Positions 1 through 7,437 of a stretch of 11,734 nucleotides of DNA are shown one piece after another. Each line of letters opens with the position of its first letter. The stretch's first letter is position 1. The notes beneath the pieces are model-generated. The model saw nothing but the letters and a program-made list of their open reading frames with translations, made no database searches and was not told the origin of the DNA. Made by a program: the position numbers and the translations under genes. Source of the stretch: Schizochytrium sp. CCTCC M209059 (taxonomy: Eukaryota; Sar; Bigyra; Thraustochytrida; Thraustochytriidae); assembly GCA_000818945.1 (NCBI GenBank), contig KN805372.1, positions 1,169,129 through 1,180,862 of the forward strand, in the 5' to 3' direction.

Positions 1-118
1 CCTCGTCCATGCAGGCCCGGAACCGCGCGAGCGCCGCCGCCGCCTCCTCCTCCTCGCGCGCGGCGCCAGGGTCCGCGTCCTCGGCCCAGACGTCCGCGGC
101 GTCCCCCGCGGCGGCCAT
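1..118 (-). CDS. Possible N-terminus of an unidentified protein, cut by the window edge
   Basis: Read on the minus strand from an ATG at 118-116, the frame stays open for all 39 codons to the window edge. It begins MAAAGDAADVWAEDADPG and continues through a run of four glutamates and an alanine run into LARFRACMDE. The mix of acidic residues, alanine and a Trp is protein-like, and a start here would place the gene divergent from adenylate kinase with about 100 bp between the two start codons. No domain is visible, so no function is proposed. GC-rich DNA gives long open frames by chance, and no in-frame stop was found just upstream of the ATG. The start and the gene itself are therefore uncertain. 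Confidence 0.42.
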   Translation of the reverse strand, partial: MAAAGDAADVWAEDADPGAAREEEEAAAALARFRACMDE

Positions 119-221
119 CGCGGCGCGGCGCTGCGCGAGCGCGAGGCGCGAGGCCGTCGAGCGCGCGGGATCGATCTGATCCGATTCAAGCCGCGCCGCT
201 CCGATCCGCTCTGCCGCGGCG
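119..221. promoter_or_regulatory. Short divergent intergenic region (putative shared promoter/5' leaders)
   Basis: About 103 bp separate the adenylate kinase ATG from the possible minus-strand start at 118. The region is GC-rich with no TATA-like box. A TGA at 177-179 is in frame with the adenylate kinase start, which closes that frame upstream and supports the ATG at 222. Calling it a bidirectional promoter is an inference that depends on the left-hand gene being real. Confidence 0.3.
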
Positions 222-1155
222 ATGCTCGCGGGCCTGCGGCTGATGCTGCTGGGCGCGCCCGGCGTGGGCAAGGGCACCTACGGGGCGCTGCTCGCGCGCA
301 AGATGCGGGCGCCCCTGGTCGGCACGGGGGACCTCATCCGCGCCGAGGTCGAGGCCGACTCGCCGCGCGCCGCGGACATGCGCGCCTATATGCAGCGCGG
401 CGCGCTCCTGCCCGACGAGCTCGTGCTCGACATTGTGCGCGATAAACTCGAGGCCCAGACGGCCCAGGGCGGAGGCTTCTTGCTGGTACGTGGCCTCAGA
501 AACGGAAAAGGGGAGGGAGGTGCGGATGGATGATCGGGTGCAGCAAAAGAGAATCAGGACTGACCATGCGCACGAGGCAAACGATTTGCTCTGCTCCACA
601 TCGCCACAGGATGGCTTCCCGCGGACCGTGCCACAAGCGCGAGCGCTCCAAGATGTAGCGCCTCTCGATGCTGTCATCAACCTGGAGCTCGTGCGCGATG
701 AGTTTCTCATTGCCAAACTTCTCGGCCGGAGGTACGTTTACGGTGTTGCCGGCGCGTGCTTGCTCAACCCGATGTCCCGAGAGAAACTGACCTTCTGACC
801 AACTTGCCTGCACTTGATTTGTTCTTGTAATAGGTCTTGCCGCTCGTGTGGAGCTTCGTACAATGTAGCGGATGTCTTCGACGAAGCAGAAGGCGTCGAG
901 ATGCCGGCTTTGCTTCCGTCAAATAACAGTCGCGAGAAGTGCTCGTGCGGCGGAGACCTGGGCTGCCGCGAAGACGACACCGAAGACACGATCCGAGAGC
1001 GTTTGAACGTTTACAAGGCGCAGACCTTTCCTCTGGTCGAGTTTTACCAGGAGCGCGGTTTGCTGGAGAAGTTCACGATTCGCAAAGGGCTCGACGACAT
1101 GCCCAAACTTGAGGCAATCGTCGAGGCGCTCGCAGAAAAGAAGCAACGGAGCTAG
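222..1155 (+). CDS. Adenylate kinase, three exons, 235 aa
   Basis: This enzyme catalyses ATP + AMP = 2 ADP. Exons are 222-485, 610-731 and 834-1155 (708 nt including the TAG). The first ATG follows an in-frame stop at 177-179. Residues 11-19 form the P-loop GAPGVGKGT, TGD at 35-37 belongs to the AMP site, and DGFPRT at 89-94 is the family signature, restored exactly by removing intron 1. LLGRR ends at residue 129 and leads into a long-form lid with Cys131, Cys134, Cys165 and Cys167, then REDD (174-177) and Arg185. The length fits long-type adenylate kinases. No targeting peptide is visible before the P-loop, so a cytosolic enzyme is likely. The second Cys pair is spaced C-x-C rather than the usual C-x2-C. 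The gene converges with the GH31 gene downstream. The family call is very secure; the exact paralogue is not determined. Confidence 0.95.
486..609 (+). other. Intron 1 of adenylate kinase (phase 0)
   Basis: A 124-nt GT-AG intron begins GTACGT and ends CCACAG. A CTGAC branch-point-like motif lies at 560-564. Its removal joins GGGFLL directly to DGFPRT, the conserved adenylate kinase signature, which fixes both boundaries. Reading through gives a non-conserved tail and a stop at 531-533. Confidence 0.93.
732..833 (+). other. Intron 2 of adenylate kinase (phase 2)
   Basis: A 102-nt GT-AG intron begins GTACGT, like intron 1, and ends TAATAG after a T-rich tract. CTGAC motifs occur at 787-791 and 795-799, the second 34 nt before the 3' end. 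Splicing recreates an Arg codon (AG+G) and joins LLGR to RSCRSCGASYN, which matches the start of the adenylate kinase lid. Confidence 0.92.
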
Positions 1156-1577
1156 AGCTCTTTCATCCTTTTTTCCAGATTCTTCTTGGGAGAGAGTAAA
1201 GGAAGAGGCGAAGCAGGATAGTAGTTAGGTCCGAATATGACGCAACGTATCGTTTGTGAATGGTAGAACGGACGACAAATTTGCAAATTGTTACTTCATT
1301 TTCTAGTCCTTGCTGTGGCTTCCAGAATTTTTTCTTTATCACGAGAATCTTGTTTGTGAATGGTATAACGGACGACAAATTTGCAGATTGTTACTTCATT
1401 TCTAGTCCTTGCTGTGGCTTCCAAAACTTTTTCTTCATTACAAGAATCGAACTTTCCCCCTCTCCTTTTGTGGCTCCTGAACAATAGCAGAGGAACAAAG
1501 GTGCGAATTCGTAGCATTTTTGCGCACCTTCACGCTGGTTTTCACCCAAGAAAGAACATAGCCATAGCCGATCGAGA
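1156..1577. other. Intergenic region between convergent genes
   Basis: This 422-bp, comparatively AT-rich stretch lies between the stop codons of adenylate kinase (+) and the GH31 gene (-), so it must hold both 3' untranslated regions and polyadenylation sites. No AATAAA was found on either strand. Short open frames cross it, but they merely translate the tandem duplication at 1252-1450 and look non-coding. Confidence 0.7.
1252..1450. repeat. Tandem duplication, two copies of about 100 bp
   Basis: Copy 1 is 1252-1351 and copy 2 is 1352-1450, head to tail, each starting GTTTGTGAATGGTA. By eye, the two differ over the first 97 bases by one single-base deletion and seven substitutions, mostly transitions, so they are about 92% identical. 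The unit contains CGGACGACAAATTTGCA and CTAGTCCTTGCTGTGGCTTCC. Stop codons and the single-base indel argue against coding function. Confidence 0.92.
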
Positions 1578-4505
1578 TCACGCCAATGAGACGCTGAACG
1601 GAATGGGAATGAACGAACGCACGGGCTTGCGGACGGTGAGCACATGCGTCTCCTCGTCATAGACAAAGTCGAGCGGTTCTTGCGTAGCGTCCAATGTCAC
1701 CTTGGAAGGCCGCCGGGCCATGCCAAGAAAAACGAGACGCTCAATGTGCAAGGTTCGCGCCGTCGAGCCACAGGAAAGCGAACCAGAGAGCTTGGCAGCT
1801 TGGGGATCATAGTCAAAGACTGACTTGCAAGAATCGCCCTTTCGGTAGTCAAAGGTGACCTCATCATCCACATACAAGTTGCCCTCGGCCGAACCGCCGT
1901 TCGGGTCGACGCCGATCATGAGCGTGAACGGGTCGTCGCGCATGGCTTGCGAAGAGCGCCGCAGACGCATTTTACGTGGGATGATCGCGCCCGCGCGCAC
2001 AAAAACAGGAATCTTGTCCAGAGGAGCATCTTCGGTAATGTGCGTACCACCCGTGTACATCTTGTGTGGGTGCTCGAACTGATACCACGAGGTCCCGGCA
2101 GGAAGGTAAACGGGAAGCGAGGAAACGCCTGGATCGGTAACGGGCTTGACGAGGAGATCGTGGCCCAAAAGCCACTGGTCTCCGAGGGAAAAGGTGACCT
2201 CATCCTGAGGGGCCAAGGACCAAAGCGGGCGCATTACGGGTAGGCCCGAGGTCTCGTGAATGTGAAAGAGCGTGTACCAGAAAGGCAAGAGCGAGTATCG
2301 AAGCGAGACGGTCTTGCGAATGCGTGCCAAAACTTCTTCGCCAAAGAGGTATGGCTCGCGCCGCTTTGTGTCAATGTGGGCATGAGCACGGAAAAAGGGC
2401 TGGAAAGCACCAGCCTGATACCAGCGCTCGAGAAGCTCCTCGTCGGGATTGCCAAAGAATCCGCCAACGTCAGCCCCAGCAAATGGGAGACCTGCGACGT
2501 TGAGACTAAGTAGCATGTCGCTGGCAATCTTGAGGTGGCTCCACTGAGCGGCATTGTCGCCCGTCCAGATAGCCCCGTAGCGCTGCGAGCCAGCAAAAAA
2601 GGAACGAGAGAGCACAAAGGGCCGTTCATTATGACCCGTGTTGCGCTCGATGAGACCTTGCATCGTGGCCCACTGATGGTAAAAGCCATAGAGATTGTGC
2701 CACTCGCGATGCTCCCATCCATTGAGCGAACGAGCCTCCTTGGTCATGGAAACCTCGGGACCATTAAACACACTGGGCTCGTTCATGTCATTCCAGGTAT
2801 GCAGGTTCGGAGTACTGCCCACGTAATTTTTGTAAGAGAACTGATCAGCCCACCACTGTCGCACGGTCGGCGATGTAAAGTCAAGGTACGAAGAGTCGCC
2901 GGGCCAGCACCACCCCTTGAAGTCTTTGCTTCCTCCCTTGTCCTTGATGTAGTACCCGAGGCGTTCCGCTTCGCGATGTACGTGGTAGTTGGTGTCTCGC
3001 TTAATGTGAGGGTCCACAATGGTGACCATTTTACGGCCAAAGTGGGCAATCTTGTCTTGCATGTCGGTTGGCGTCGGAAATTTGTGCTGATCCCATGTAA
3101 AGTAGCGTTTTCCGTCTGTGTGTTCAATGTCGAGCCAGATCACGTCGTAAGGGAAGTTATGTTTTTCAAAGTTTGCATTGACTTCCTCAACATCCTTTTC
3201 GTCACGGTAGTTCCAGCGACACTGATGGTATCCCAGAGAAAAGAGAGGTGGAATGGGCGTTGTACCTGTAAGTGATGCATACTGCTGAAAGACGTCCACA
3301 GGCGTGGGGCCGGCCATGACCATGACGTCGACCACGCCAGACTCGCTGATCCAATGCACTTGCTTGTCGCCCGAGTCAGCGAGATTTGCAATGTCTACAA
3401 ATGTCTCGGACGGGTTGTTCCAAAAGACGCTTGCGGTACCGGCGGCCGAGTGCGCAATGGCGAGGGGGATGTGACCATATAGCGCCATGGGCTCGTCAAT
3501 CTCATACTCGAAGACGTCGAGGTTGTAGTTGCGATAAGGTTCGTCAAAGGCGGCTTCTGACTTGGGTCCGCGGGTCGGTTTGAGAGAAAAGGGCGCGGCA
3601 TGCTCGGGGATGCCATAGAGATGCTTGCAGCCGGGAAAGCTGACGTCAATTCCAACCGAGGTGGCGCCATGGGGACGAGCGTCGGTGTGGCCCCCAAAGC
3701 TTTCGGGCGCGCCGGGATCACTGTCTGCATTGTCCTCGTTTGAGTCTGCGTCAGCTGCAGCAGACGCGTCGCCCCCGAGGGCGGTGTCCTCGTGACCGTC
3801 CTCGTAAATGGGCTTGCCATCCTCGCCCCAATCGACAATCTTGCGCGCTGCGCCGTCGTGGCCGGAACCAAGCTGATCAGCTCCAGCACCGACGCTGTGT
3901 TCGCTGCGCAAGGTACCATCGTCGCCAGAGGCGCGCTGATCAAAGTGCAACATGTTTTGCCCGTTGAGGAGGACGACGGGCCGGCCGGAGTCAGGGTCTT
4001 CGACCAAGACGCGAAAGGGTGCGGCCGTGACGATGGCGCGCAGGCGACCATCGGAAGAGGTCATTGAAAAAGTGCCCTCTGCGCCCTTTTCAGCAGGCTC
4101 AAGGCGAAGTGGCGTGGCTTCCTCGTCGAGTTTATCGGCGCCGAGCAGAATGTCTGGGGATTCATAACGAGGACGAATTCCGTCTTGCGGAGGCTCGACA
4201 ATGCGCATGCGGAGAACGCCGCGTTTGTAGGCCTGAAAGCTGAGGTTCAAAGGGCCGCGCGTGCCCTTGGCTGCGATCTGCGCGCGCACTAGATCCCCGT
4301 CTTGCGCCTGGGATCCGGGCAGCAAATGATACGCGTCCTTTTCCTGTGCGCCGGCGTCCCTCTGACGCGCGCAGAATCCAGTTTGTGCACAGGTCCTGAA
4401 CTTTTTGCGGTCCACGGCCACGCTTTGGCTCGCTAGCAGCGCCAAGACAGCCAGAGCGAGCACCAAAGCACGCACGAGCGCGAGCGCGCGCGCCGTTGAC
4501 GTCAT
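1578..4505 (-). CDS. Glucosidase II alpha subunit (GH31 neutral alpha-glucosidase), 975 aa
   Basis: This ER-lumen enzyme removes the inner alpha-1,3-linked glucoses from N-glycans of newly made glycoproteins, controlling the calnexin/calreticulin cycle. Residues 1-30 are a signal peptide (Arg-containing n-region, Leu/Ala core, likely cleavage after SVA). The mature start has the family's two-cysteine motif (Cys39, Cys45, before ARQRD). An acidic low-complexity insert at about 225-275 occupies the place of a similar acidic insert in animal enzymes. YGIPEHA, GYHQCRWNYRDE and IWLDIEHTDGKRYF follow. Asp573 in WNDMNEPS is the expected nucleophile and Asp650 in WTGDN the acid/base. GADVGGFF and FRAHAHIDTKRREPY complete the barrel, followed by beta-sandwich domains. 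There is no C-terminal retention signal, as expected if a beta subunit retains it. The ATG is the first after an in-frame TAG at 4679-4677. The gene is intronless and its length is normal. Confidence 0.97.
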   Translation of the reverse strand: MTSTARALALVRALVLALAVLALLASQSVAVDRKKFRTCAQTGFCARQRDAGAQEKDAYHLLPGSQAQDGDLVRAQIAAKGTRGPLNLSFQAYKRGVLRMRIVEPPQDGIRPRYESPDILLGADKLDEEATPLRLEPAEKGAEGTFSMTSSDGRLRAIVTAAPFRVLVEDPDSGRPVVLLNGQNMLHFDQRASGDDGTLRSEHSVGAGADQLGSGHDGAARKIVDWGEDGKPIYEDGHEDTALGGDASAAADADSNEDNADSDPGAPESFGGHTDARPHGATSVGIDVSFPGCKHLYGIPEHAAPFSLKPTRGPKSEAAFDEPYRNYNLDVFEYEIDEPMALYGHIPLAIAHSAAGTASVFWNNPSETFVDIANLADSGDKQVHWISESGVVDVMVMAGPTPVDVFQQYASLTGTTPIPPLFSLGYHQCRWNYRDEKDVEEVNANFEKHNFPYDVIWLDIEHTDGKRYFTWDQHKFPTPTDMQDKIAHFGRKMVTIVDPHIKRDTNYHVHREAERLGYYIKDKGGSKDFKGWCWPGDSSYLDFTSPTVRQWWADQFSYKNYVGSTPNLHTWNDMNEPSVFNGPEVSMTKEARSLNGWEHREWHNLYGFYHQWATMQGLIERNTGHNERPFVLSRSFFAGSQRYGAIWTGDNAAQWSHLKIASDMLLSLNVAGLPFAGADVGGFFGNPDEELLERWYQAGAFQPFFRAHAHIDTKRREPYLFGEEVLARIRKTVSLRYSLLPFWYTLFHIHETSGLPVMRPLWSLAPQDEVTFSLGDQWLLGHDLLVKPVTDPGVSSLPVYLPAGTSWYQFEHPHKMYTGGTHITEDAPLDKIPVFVRAGAIIPRKMRLRRSSQAMRDDPFTLMIGVDPNGGSAEGNLYVDDEVTFDYRKGDSCKSVFDYDPQAAKLSGSLSCGSTARTLHIERLVFLGMARRPSKVTLDATQEPLDFVYDEETHVLTVRKPVRSFIPIPFSVSLA

Positions 4506-4945
4506 GGCGCAATGCCCCTTCTTCTTCTTCTTCTTCTTCTTCTTCTTCTTCTTCTTCTTCTTCTGCTGCTGCTTCTTTTTGCGCGTGCTCGTCGGCGAGC
4601 CTTTGGTGCGCCAAGGCCCGAGGACCGTGGATGAGGCCGCCGAGATCGAGGCGTGCTTCGAACGGCGCGCGAAGTGCTACCGCGTCGTTCGTGGGTTTGG
4701 TCTTATTGATGATGAGAAAGAACAAACTGAGAAGAGAACGATTGGAAAAGATTGCAAACGTTTGGAACTTTTGGAACGATCAGAACACATTGAACGATTA
4801 GAAAGTTTGATGATCATCAGCGGATCAGCGGATCGGCGCGCTTTCTGCGTCACCACGGGTGTGTTTGTGCAGACAGATAAATCGTCTTACTGAGCTTGCA
4901 ATGTGCAACGACCGTCGATCCGACGAAGTCAAACAATCTATTGTT
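4506..4945. other. 5' flank and leader of the GH31 gene
   Basis: This stretch upstream of the minus-strand GH31 start should hold its promoter and 5' leader. It starts GC-rich, contains the (CTT)15 tract, and becomes AT-richer beyond 4690. Around 4811-4835 GGATCAGC-like octamers repeat (GATCATCAGC, GGATCAGC, GGATCGGC). A plus-strand open frame ending at 4893 crosses the microsatellite and opposes the GH31 gene; it has no recognisable domain and is not called as a gene. No TATA box could be assigned. Confidence 0.5.
4518..4577 (-). repeat. (GAA)n microsatellite in the GH31 leader
   Basis: On the plus strand there are 15 perfect CTT units (4518-4562), then three CTG and two more CTT. In the sense of the GH31 transcript this is a purine-only AAG tract ending 12 nt before the ATG. 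It is in frame with the coding sequence, with no stop until the TAG at 4679-4677, but no ATG lies between that stop and the annotated start. Confidence 0.95.
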
Positions 4946-4949
4946 TTGC

Positions 4950-5235
4950 TCAAGTGCAAAAAGACGAAACGTGATTCATGCCAGGAAATGAAGACAATAT
5001 GCCCCTACGTGTACCTCAAGTCGCATAATCTCAAGCGGAATGATAGACTTTTATCACGAAATGATATCGCTAAATGATAGTCGTAGCGTTGTCTTGACGG
5101 CACCATCTTTCTTTTCGAAAATCGATGAGATCTCAGCGTTTCGAGTGAGAACGGAAGTGACCAAACGCAGTATTTTTTTTTAAAGCGGTTGGCTCCGATG
5201 CGAACGCAAGCGTGTTCGAGGCCGAAGGAAAGTCC
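4950..5235. repeat. Diverged repeat unit 1 of 3
   Basis: This unit shares ordered blocks with 5303-5500 and 5512-5730: a TGCA(A/G)AAAGACGAA block near 4955, GAAATGAAG near 4986, then ATCTTTCTT (5104), CAGCGTTTCGAGTGA (about 5134-5148), and GATGCGAACGC followed by AGCGTGTTCGAGGCC (5197-5222). It carries roughly 85 bp more than unit 2 between its left and right blocks. No intact reading frame is shared among the units. Confidence 0.75.
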
Positions 5236-5302
5236 CTTGTGCCGCAAGCCATGGGCTTTCTCTTTTTCCTGTGCCTCTTTTTGCTTGTTGGGAGCTCAAG
5301 AA

Positions 5303-5500
5303 AATGCAGAAAGACGAAGTGTAATCGTGATGCAAATCACGAAATGAAGGTGCTACGTTTCTGCCTCTCACTCCAGAAAGCCAATTAGTTTCTTGGAGGA
5401 TCAGATCAGCATTATGAGTGTAAGCAAAAGCAAACGAACGTAGCATTTCAATTGTCATCGAGATGAACGCTAACGTGTTCGCGATTAGAGACGCCCAAGA
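5303..5500. repeat. Diverged repeat unit 2 of 3
   Basis: This unit aligns to its neighbours through ATGCAGAAAGACGAAGTG (about 5304), GAAATGAAGG (5341), CTACGTTTCTGCCTC (about 5353), TTTCTTGGA (about 5389) and GATGAACGCTAACGTGTTCGCG (from 5462, split here as GATGAACGCT and AACGTGTTCGCG). It is in the same orientation as units 1 and 3 and is shortened in the middle relative to both. Confidence 0.7.
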
Positions 5501-5511
5501 CATCGGCTAGC

Positions 5512-5730
5512 ATGACAAAAGAAAGGCGCTATAATTCTTAGCTCTCCGAGTCTTGAGTAGAACGCATCGTTCTGCCAGCCTCTTCTCAAGCCAAATAAAT
5601 CTTTCTTGGAAAAGATGAGGCCAGCCAGCGTTTCGAGTGACTCTCTTACAGTTAGTGAAGAATGCAGCATTTGAAGCGGGAGGCGTCGATGCGAACGCGA
5701 GCGTGCTCGCGGCCAAGGGAGGGACGCTGG
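5512..5730. repeat. Diverged repeat unit 3 of 3
   Basis: This unit matches unit 2 on its left (CGTTCTGCCAGCCTCTTCTC near 5567, CTTTCTTGGA near 5601) and unit 1 on its right (CCAGCGTTTCGAGTGAC near 5625, GATGCGAACGCGAGCGTG from 5688). The core GATG block recurs at 5197, 5462 and 5688. The family is not one I recognise; it could be decayed mobile DNA or a local satellite. Confidence 0.72.
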
Positions 5731-5746
5731 GGACGCTGGGGACGCG
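5721..5746. repeat. 9-bp minisatellite, about three copies
   Basis: GGGACGCTG occurs at 5721-5729 and 5730-5738 and is followed by a partial third copy at 5739-5745. It sits directly at the right end of repeat unit 3. Confidence 0.9.
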
Positions 5747-5949
5747 AACCATTCCGAGCTTGTACACCCTCTCATGAAGCTCAACTTTGTAGGACTGGAT
5801 GCTGGCGGGCAAGCCCAAGCTCGCCCCTGTGACTCTCCCCGTGCACCGTTGCGCAGCACCCTTTACAAGCGCGATGAGGCGCCGGTTTCTGTTGGCCTTG
5901 CGGTGCCATCTAGCCAGCGCTCAGCTCCAGCTCGGATTCCACATCAATA

Positions 5950-5989
5950 GCAAAGCAAAGCAAAGCAAAGCAGAGCAAAGCAAAGTAAA
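5950..5989. repeat. GCAAA pentanucleotide array
   Basis: Eight consecutive pentamers run from 5950 to 5989: four GCAAA, one GCAGA, two GCAAA and a terminal GTAAA. An AGG-AAAC-ACAAGGG stretch follows. A related array at 8619-8675 is followed by a similar AAAGG-AAACAAGGG sequence. Confidence 0.93.
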
Positions 5990-6012
5990 AGGAAAACACA
6001 AGGGCCGAAGGC

Positions 6013-6030
6013 AGCCTCGCCGGCGAGGCT
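6013..6030. repeat. Perfect 18-bp palindrome
   Basis: AGCCTCGCCGGCGAGGCT reads identically on both strands, centred between 6021 and 6022. It is GC-rich and has no spacer. A second hairpin begins two bases further on. Confidence 0.97.
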
Positions 6031-6031
6031 A

Positions 6032-6049
6032 TCCACGTAATATCGTGGA
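6032..6049. repeat. Short stem-loop next to the palindrome
   Basis: The arms TCCACG (6032-6037) and CGTGGA (6044-6049) are perfect complements around a six-base AT-only loop, TAATAT. The small AT-only loop on a GC-richer stem contrasts with the surrounding DNA. Confidence 0.85.
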
Positions 6050-6138
6050 GCGAGTGTCTCGGCGTGCGTCCGTTTTGCGCAAGGCTTCAGGTCAATTATC
6101 GCGGTGTTGCGGCGTCGCGCGTGGTAACATTTTACCCG

Positions 6139-6161
6139 TCCATCCATCCATCCAGCCATCC
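6139..6161. repeat. CCAT tetranucleotide tract
   Basis: CATC/CCAT units repeat with one interruption (AGCC). This is an ordinary microsatellite. Confidence 0.88.
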
Positions 6162-6309
6162 CTCGCTGCGTCCGCTTGCCATCTTGCCTAGGAAAGACTC
6201 CTGCGCCCGCCGAGCCCACCGACTCGGGCGCGCTCGCCCGGTTGCGATGATCATCAACGCTACTCGGACTGCGGCTGCGAATCCCGACCGCGATTGGTGT
6301 GTGACACAC

Positions 6310-6342
6310 GGCCGCCCGCGGCGGAGGCCGTTGCGGGCGGCC
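6310..6342. repeat. 10-bp perfect inverted repeat
   Basis: GGCCGCCCGC at 6310-6319 is the exact reverse complement of GCGGGCGGCC at 6333-6342, with a 13-base spacer. An all-GC stem of this length would be very stable as RNA or extruded DNA. Confidence 0.92.
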
Positions 6343-7043
6343 CGCGCAGGCTGAGGCGAGCTGTGGCCGGCAGGGACGCGCCGCCGCCCAATTGCCATGG
6401 TCGCCGCAAGAATGCGGCTTGGGCTCCGCTCGCTGTCGAGCGTGCAGTGCACGCCCTCGCCGTTGGCCGCGAAATTCATGGCGACTGGGCCGGACCACGA
6501 GATTCTGGCGTTCGCATCGCCGCCACTTCTGACGAGGGAGGGACTCTTTCGCGCAACTTGGCAACGAGCTTACCCGAGCTCTGTTGCGTGCAGTGGAAGA
6601 TGCTTGCCGTGCTTGCGGTTGCGCGCAGGTTTTTTTGGTGGCCGTGGTAAATGGGTCATGGGACAGGTGAAGCTGCCGTGCGGTGCTGCCCGCATCAACT
6701 GATGTGAGGCGTCCGCAGTTGCGCTCCTGCTAGGCTCAGACAGCGGTGCTGGGCGCCCCCCCCCTCCTGCGCATGAAGCTCATGACGGGCACGTCTACCG
6801 CGCCATGCTTGCAAGGCGAGGGTGCGCGCGCAGGTAGGGGGGGTCGAAGCTCAAGGTGTTGCAGTAAGCAGCATGCCCCCGCCGCCCCGCACCTCCGCAG
6901 CTGCAAAGGTGTTGCGATTGTTGCAGAGGTGAAGATAATGGCCTGATATGCGAAACGGTAGGGGTATTTCCACAGCATGGGGTAGCTTTGCGCTGTGTAA
7001 GCTGAAGCGAGCTACGAGAAGAACACAGTGCGGCGCTGGGAGG

Positions 7044-7122
7044 CCCCGCAGAGCGGAGGCGGGGTTACGCTGCGCGTCTTTCCGGCGCTAGTCTCCACAG
7101 CTGAGGTATTTCTGGCGGAGAC
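7044..7122. repeat. Two consecutive stem-loops
   Basis: CCCCGC (7044-7049) pairs with GCGGGG (7059-7064) across a 9-base loop. GTCTCC (7091-7096) pairs with GGAGAC (7117-7122), with an inner CAG/CTG match. Six-base GC stems are common by chance in DNA this rich in GC, so a function is not implied. Confidence 0.6.
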
Positions 7123-7363
7123 GCGGCGCGGCGCGGACGCGACTTCTACACCGCCTCCCGCGGCGCACCCGCTCCCTCGCGCGGCGCGGCCGGGGCGCCT
7201 ACCTGCTGGCTGACTCGGCGGCGCCGCGGTTGACTCGCGCGCCGCCCCTGAGGAGGACTTTCTGCGCGCCACGCCGCCACTGGTGGCGCCCCGGCGCCGG
7301 ACATGCAGCACGGCGCGCGGGAAGCGGCCCCCCTGCTAGACAGGATTCTGAACAGGTGCAGCT

Positions 7364-7437
7364 GCCCCCACAGCCTTACGCTGTGAGGGCCTGACCGCGG
7401 ATGCCGCAGTGGCGCCGCCAGAGGCGCGCTTGCGGCA
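7364..7437. repeat. Two adjacent strong stem-loops
   Basis: Hairpin 1: GCCC (7364-7367), then CACAGC (7369-7374), loop CTTAC, GCTGTG (7380-7385), then GGGC (7387-7390), with one C/A mismatch. Hairpin 2: TGCCGCA (7402-7408) and TGCGGCA (7431-7437) enclose GCGCC (7412-7416) and GGCGC (7423-7427), with a 3x3 internal loop and a 6-base loop. An AATAAA follows at 7514-7519. They could belong to a structured RNA, but no known RNA family was recognised. Confidence 0.7.

Noticed and set aside
4621..4893. Charged plus-strand peptide (C-terminal part of a frame ending at 4893) as a separate gene
   Set aside because: It opposes the GH31 leader, lacks its own clear ATG after the CTT tract, and has no recognisable domain.
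5005..5859. Minus-strand open frames over the three diverged repeat units as real proteins
   Set aside because: The frames differ between units, are interrupted, and follow the repeat structure instead of showing conserved coding sequence.
6013..6030. Helitron 3'-end hairpin
   Set aside because: The palindrome is not followed by a CTRRT end, and no Rep/helicase coding sequence is nearby.
6032..6049. Rolling-circle (CRESS DNA virus-type) origin, because a stem-loop has TAATAT in its loop
   Set aside because: Only the first six of the nine conserved bases match, the following bases are CG, and no replication-protein sequence is present anywhere in the window.
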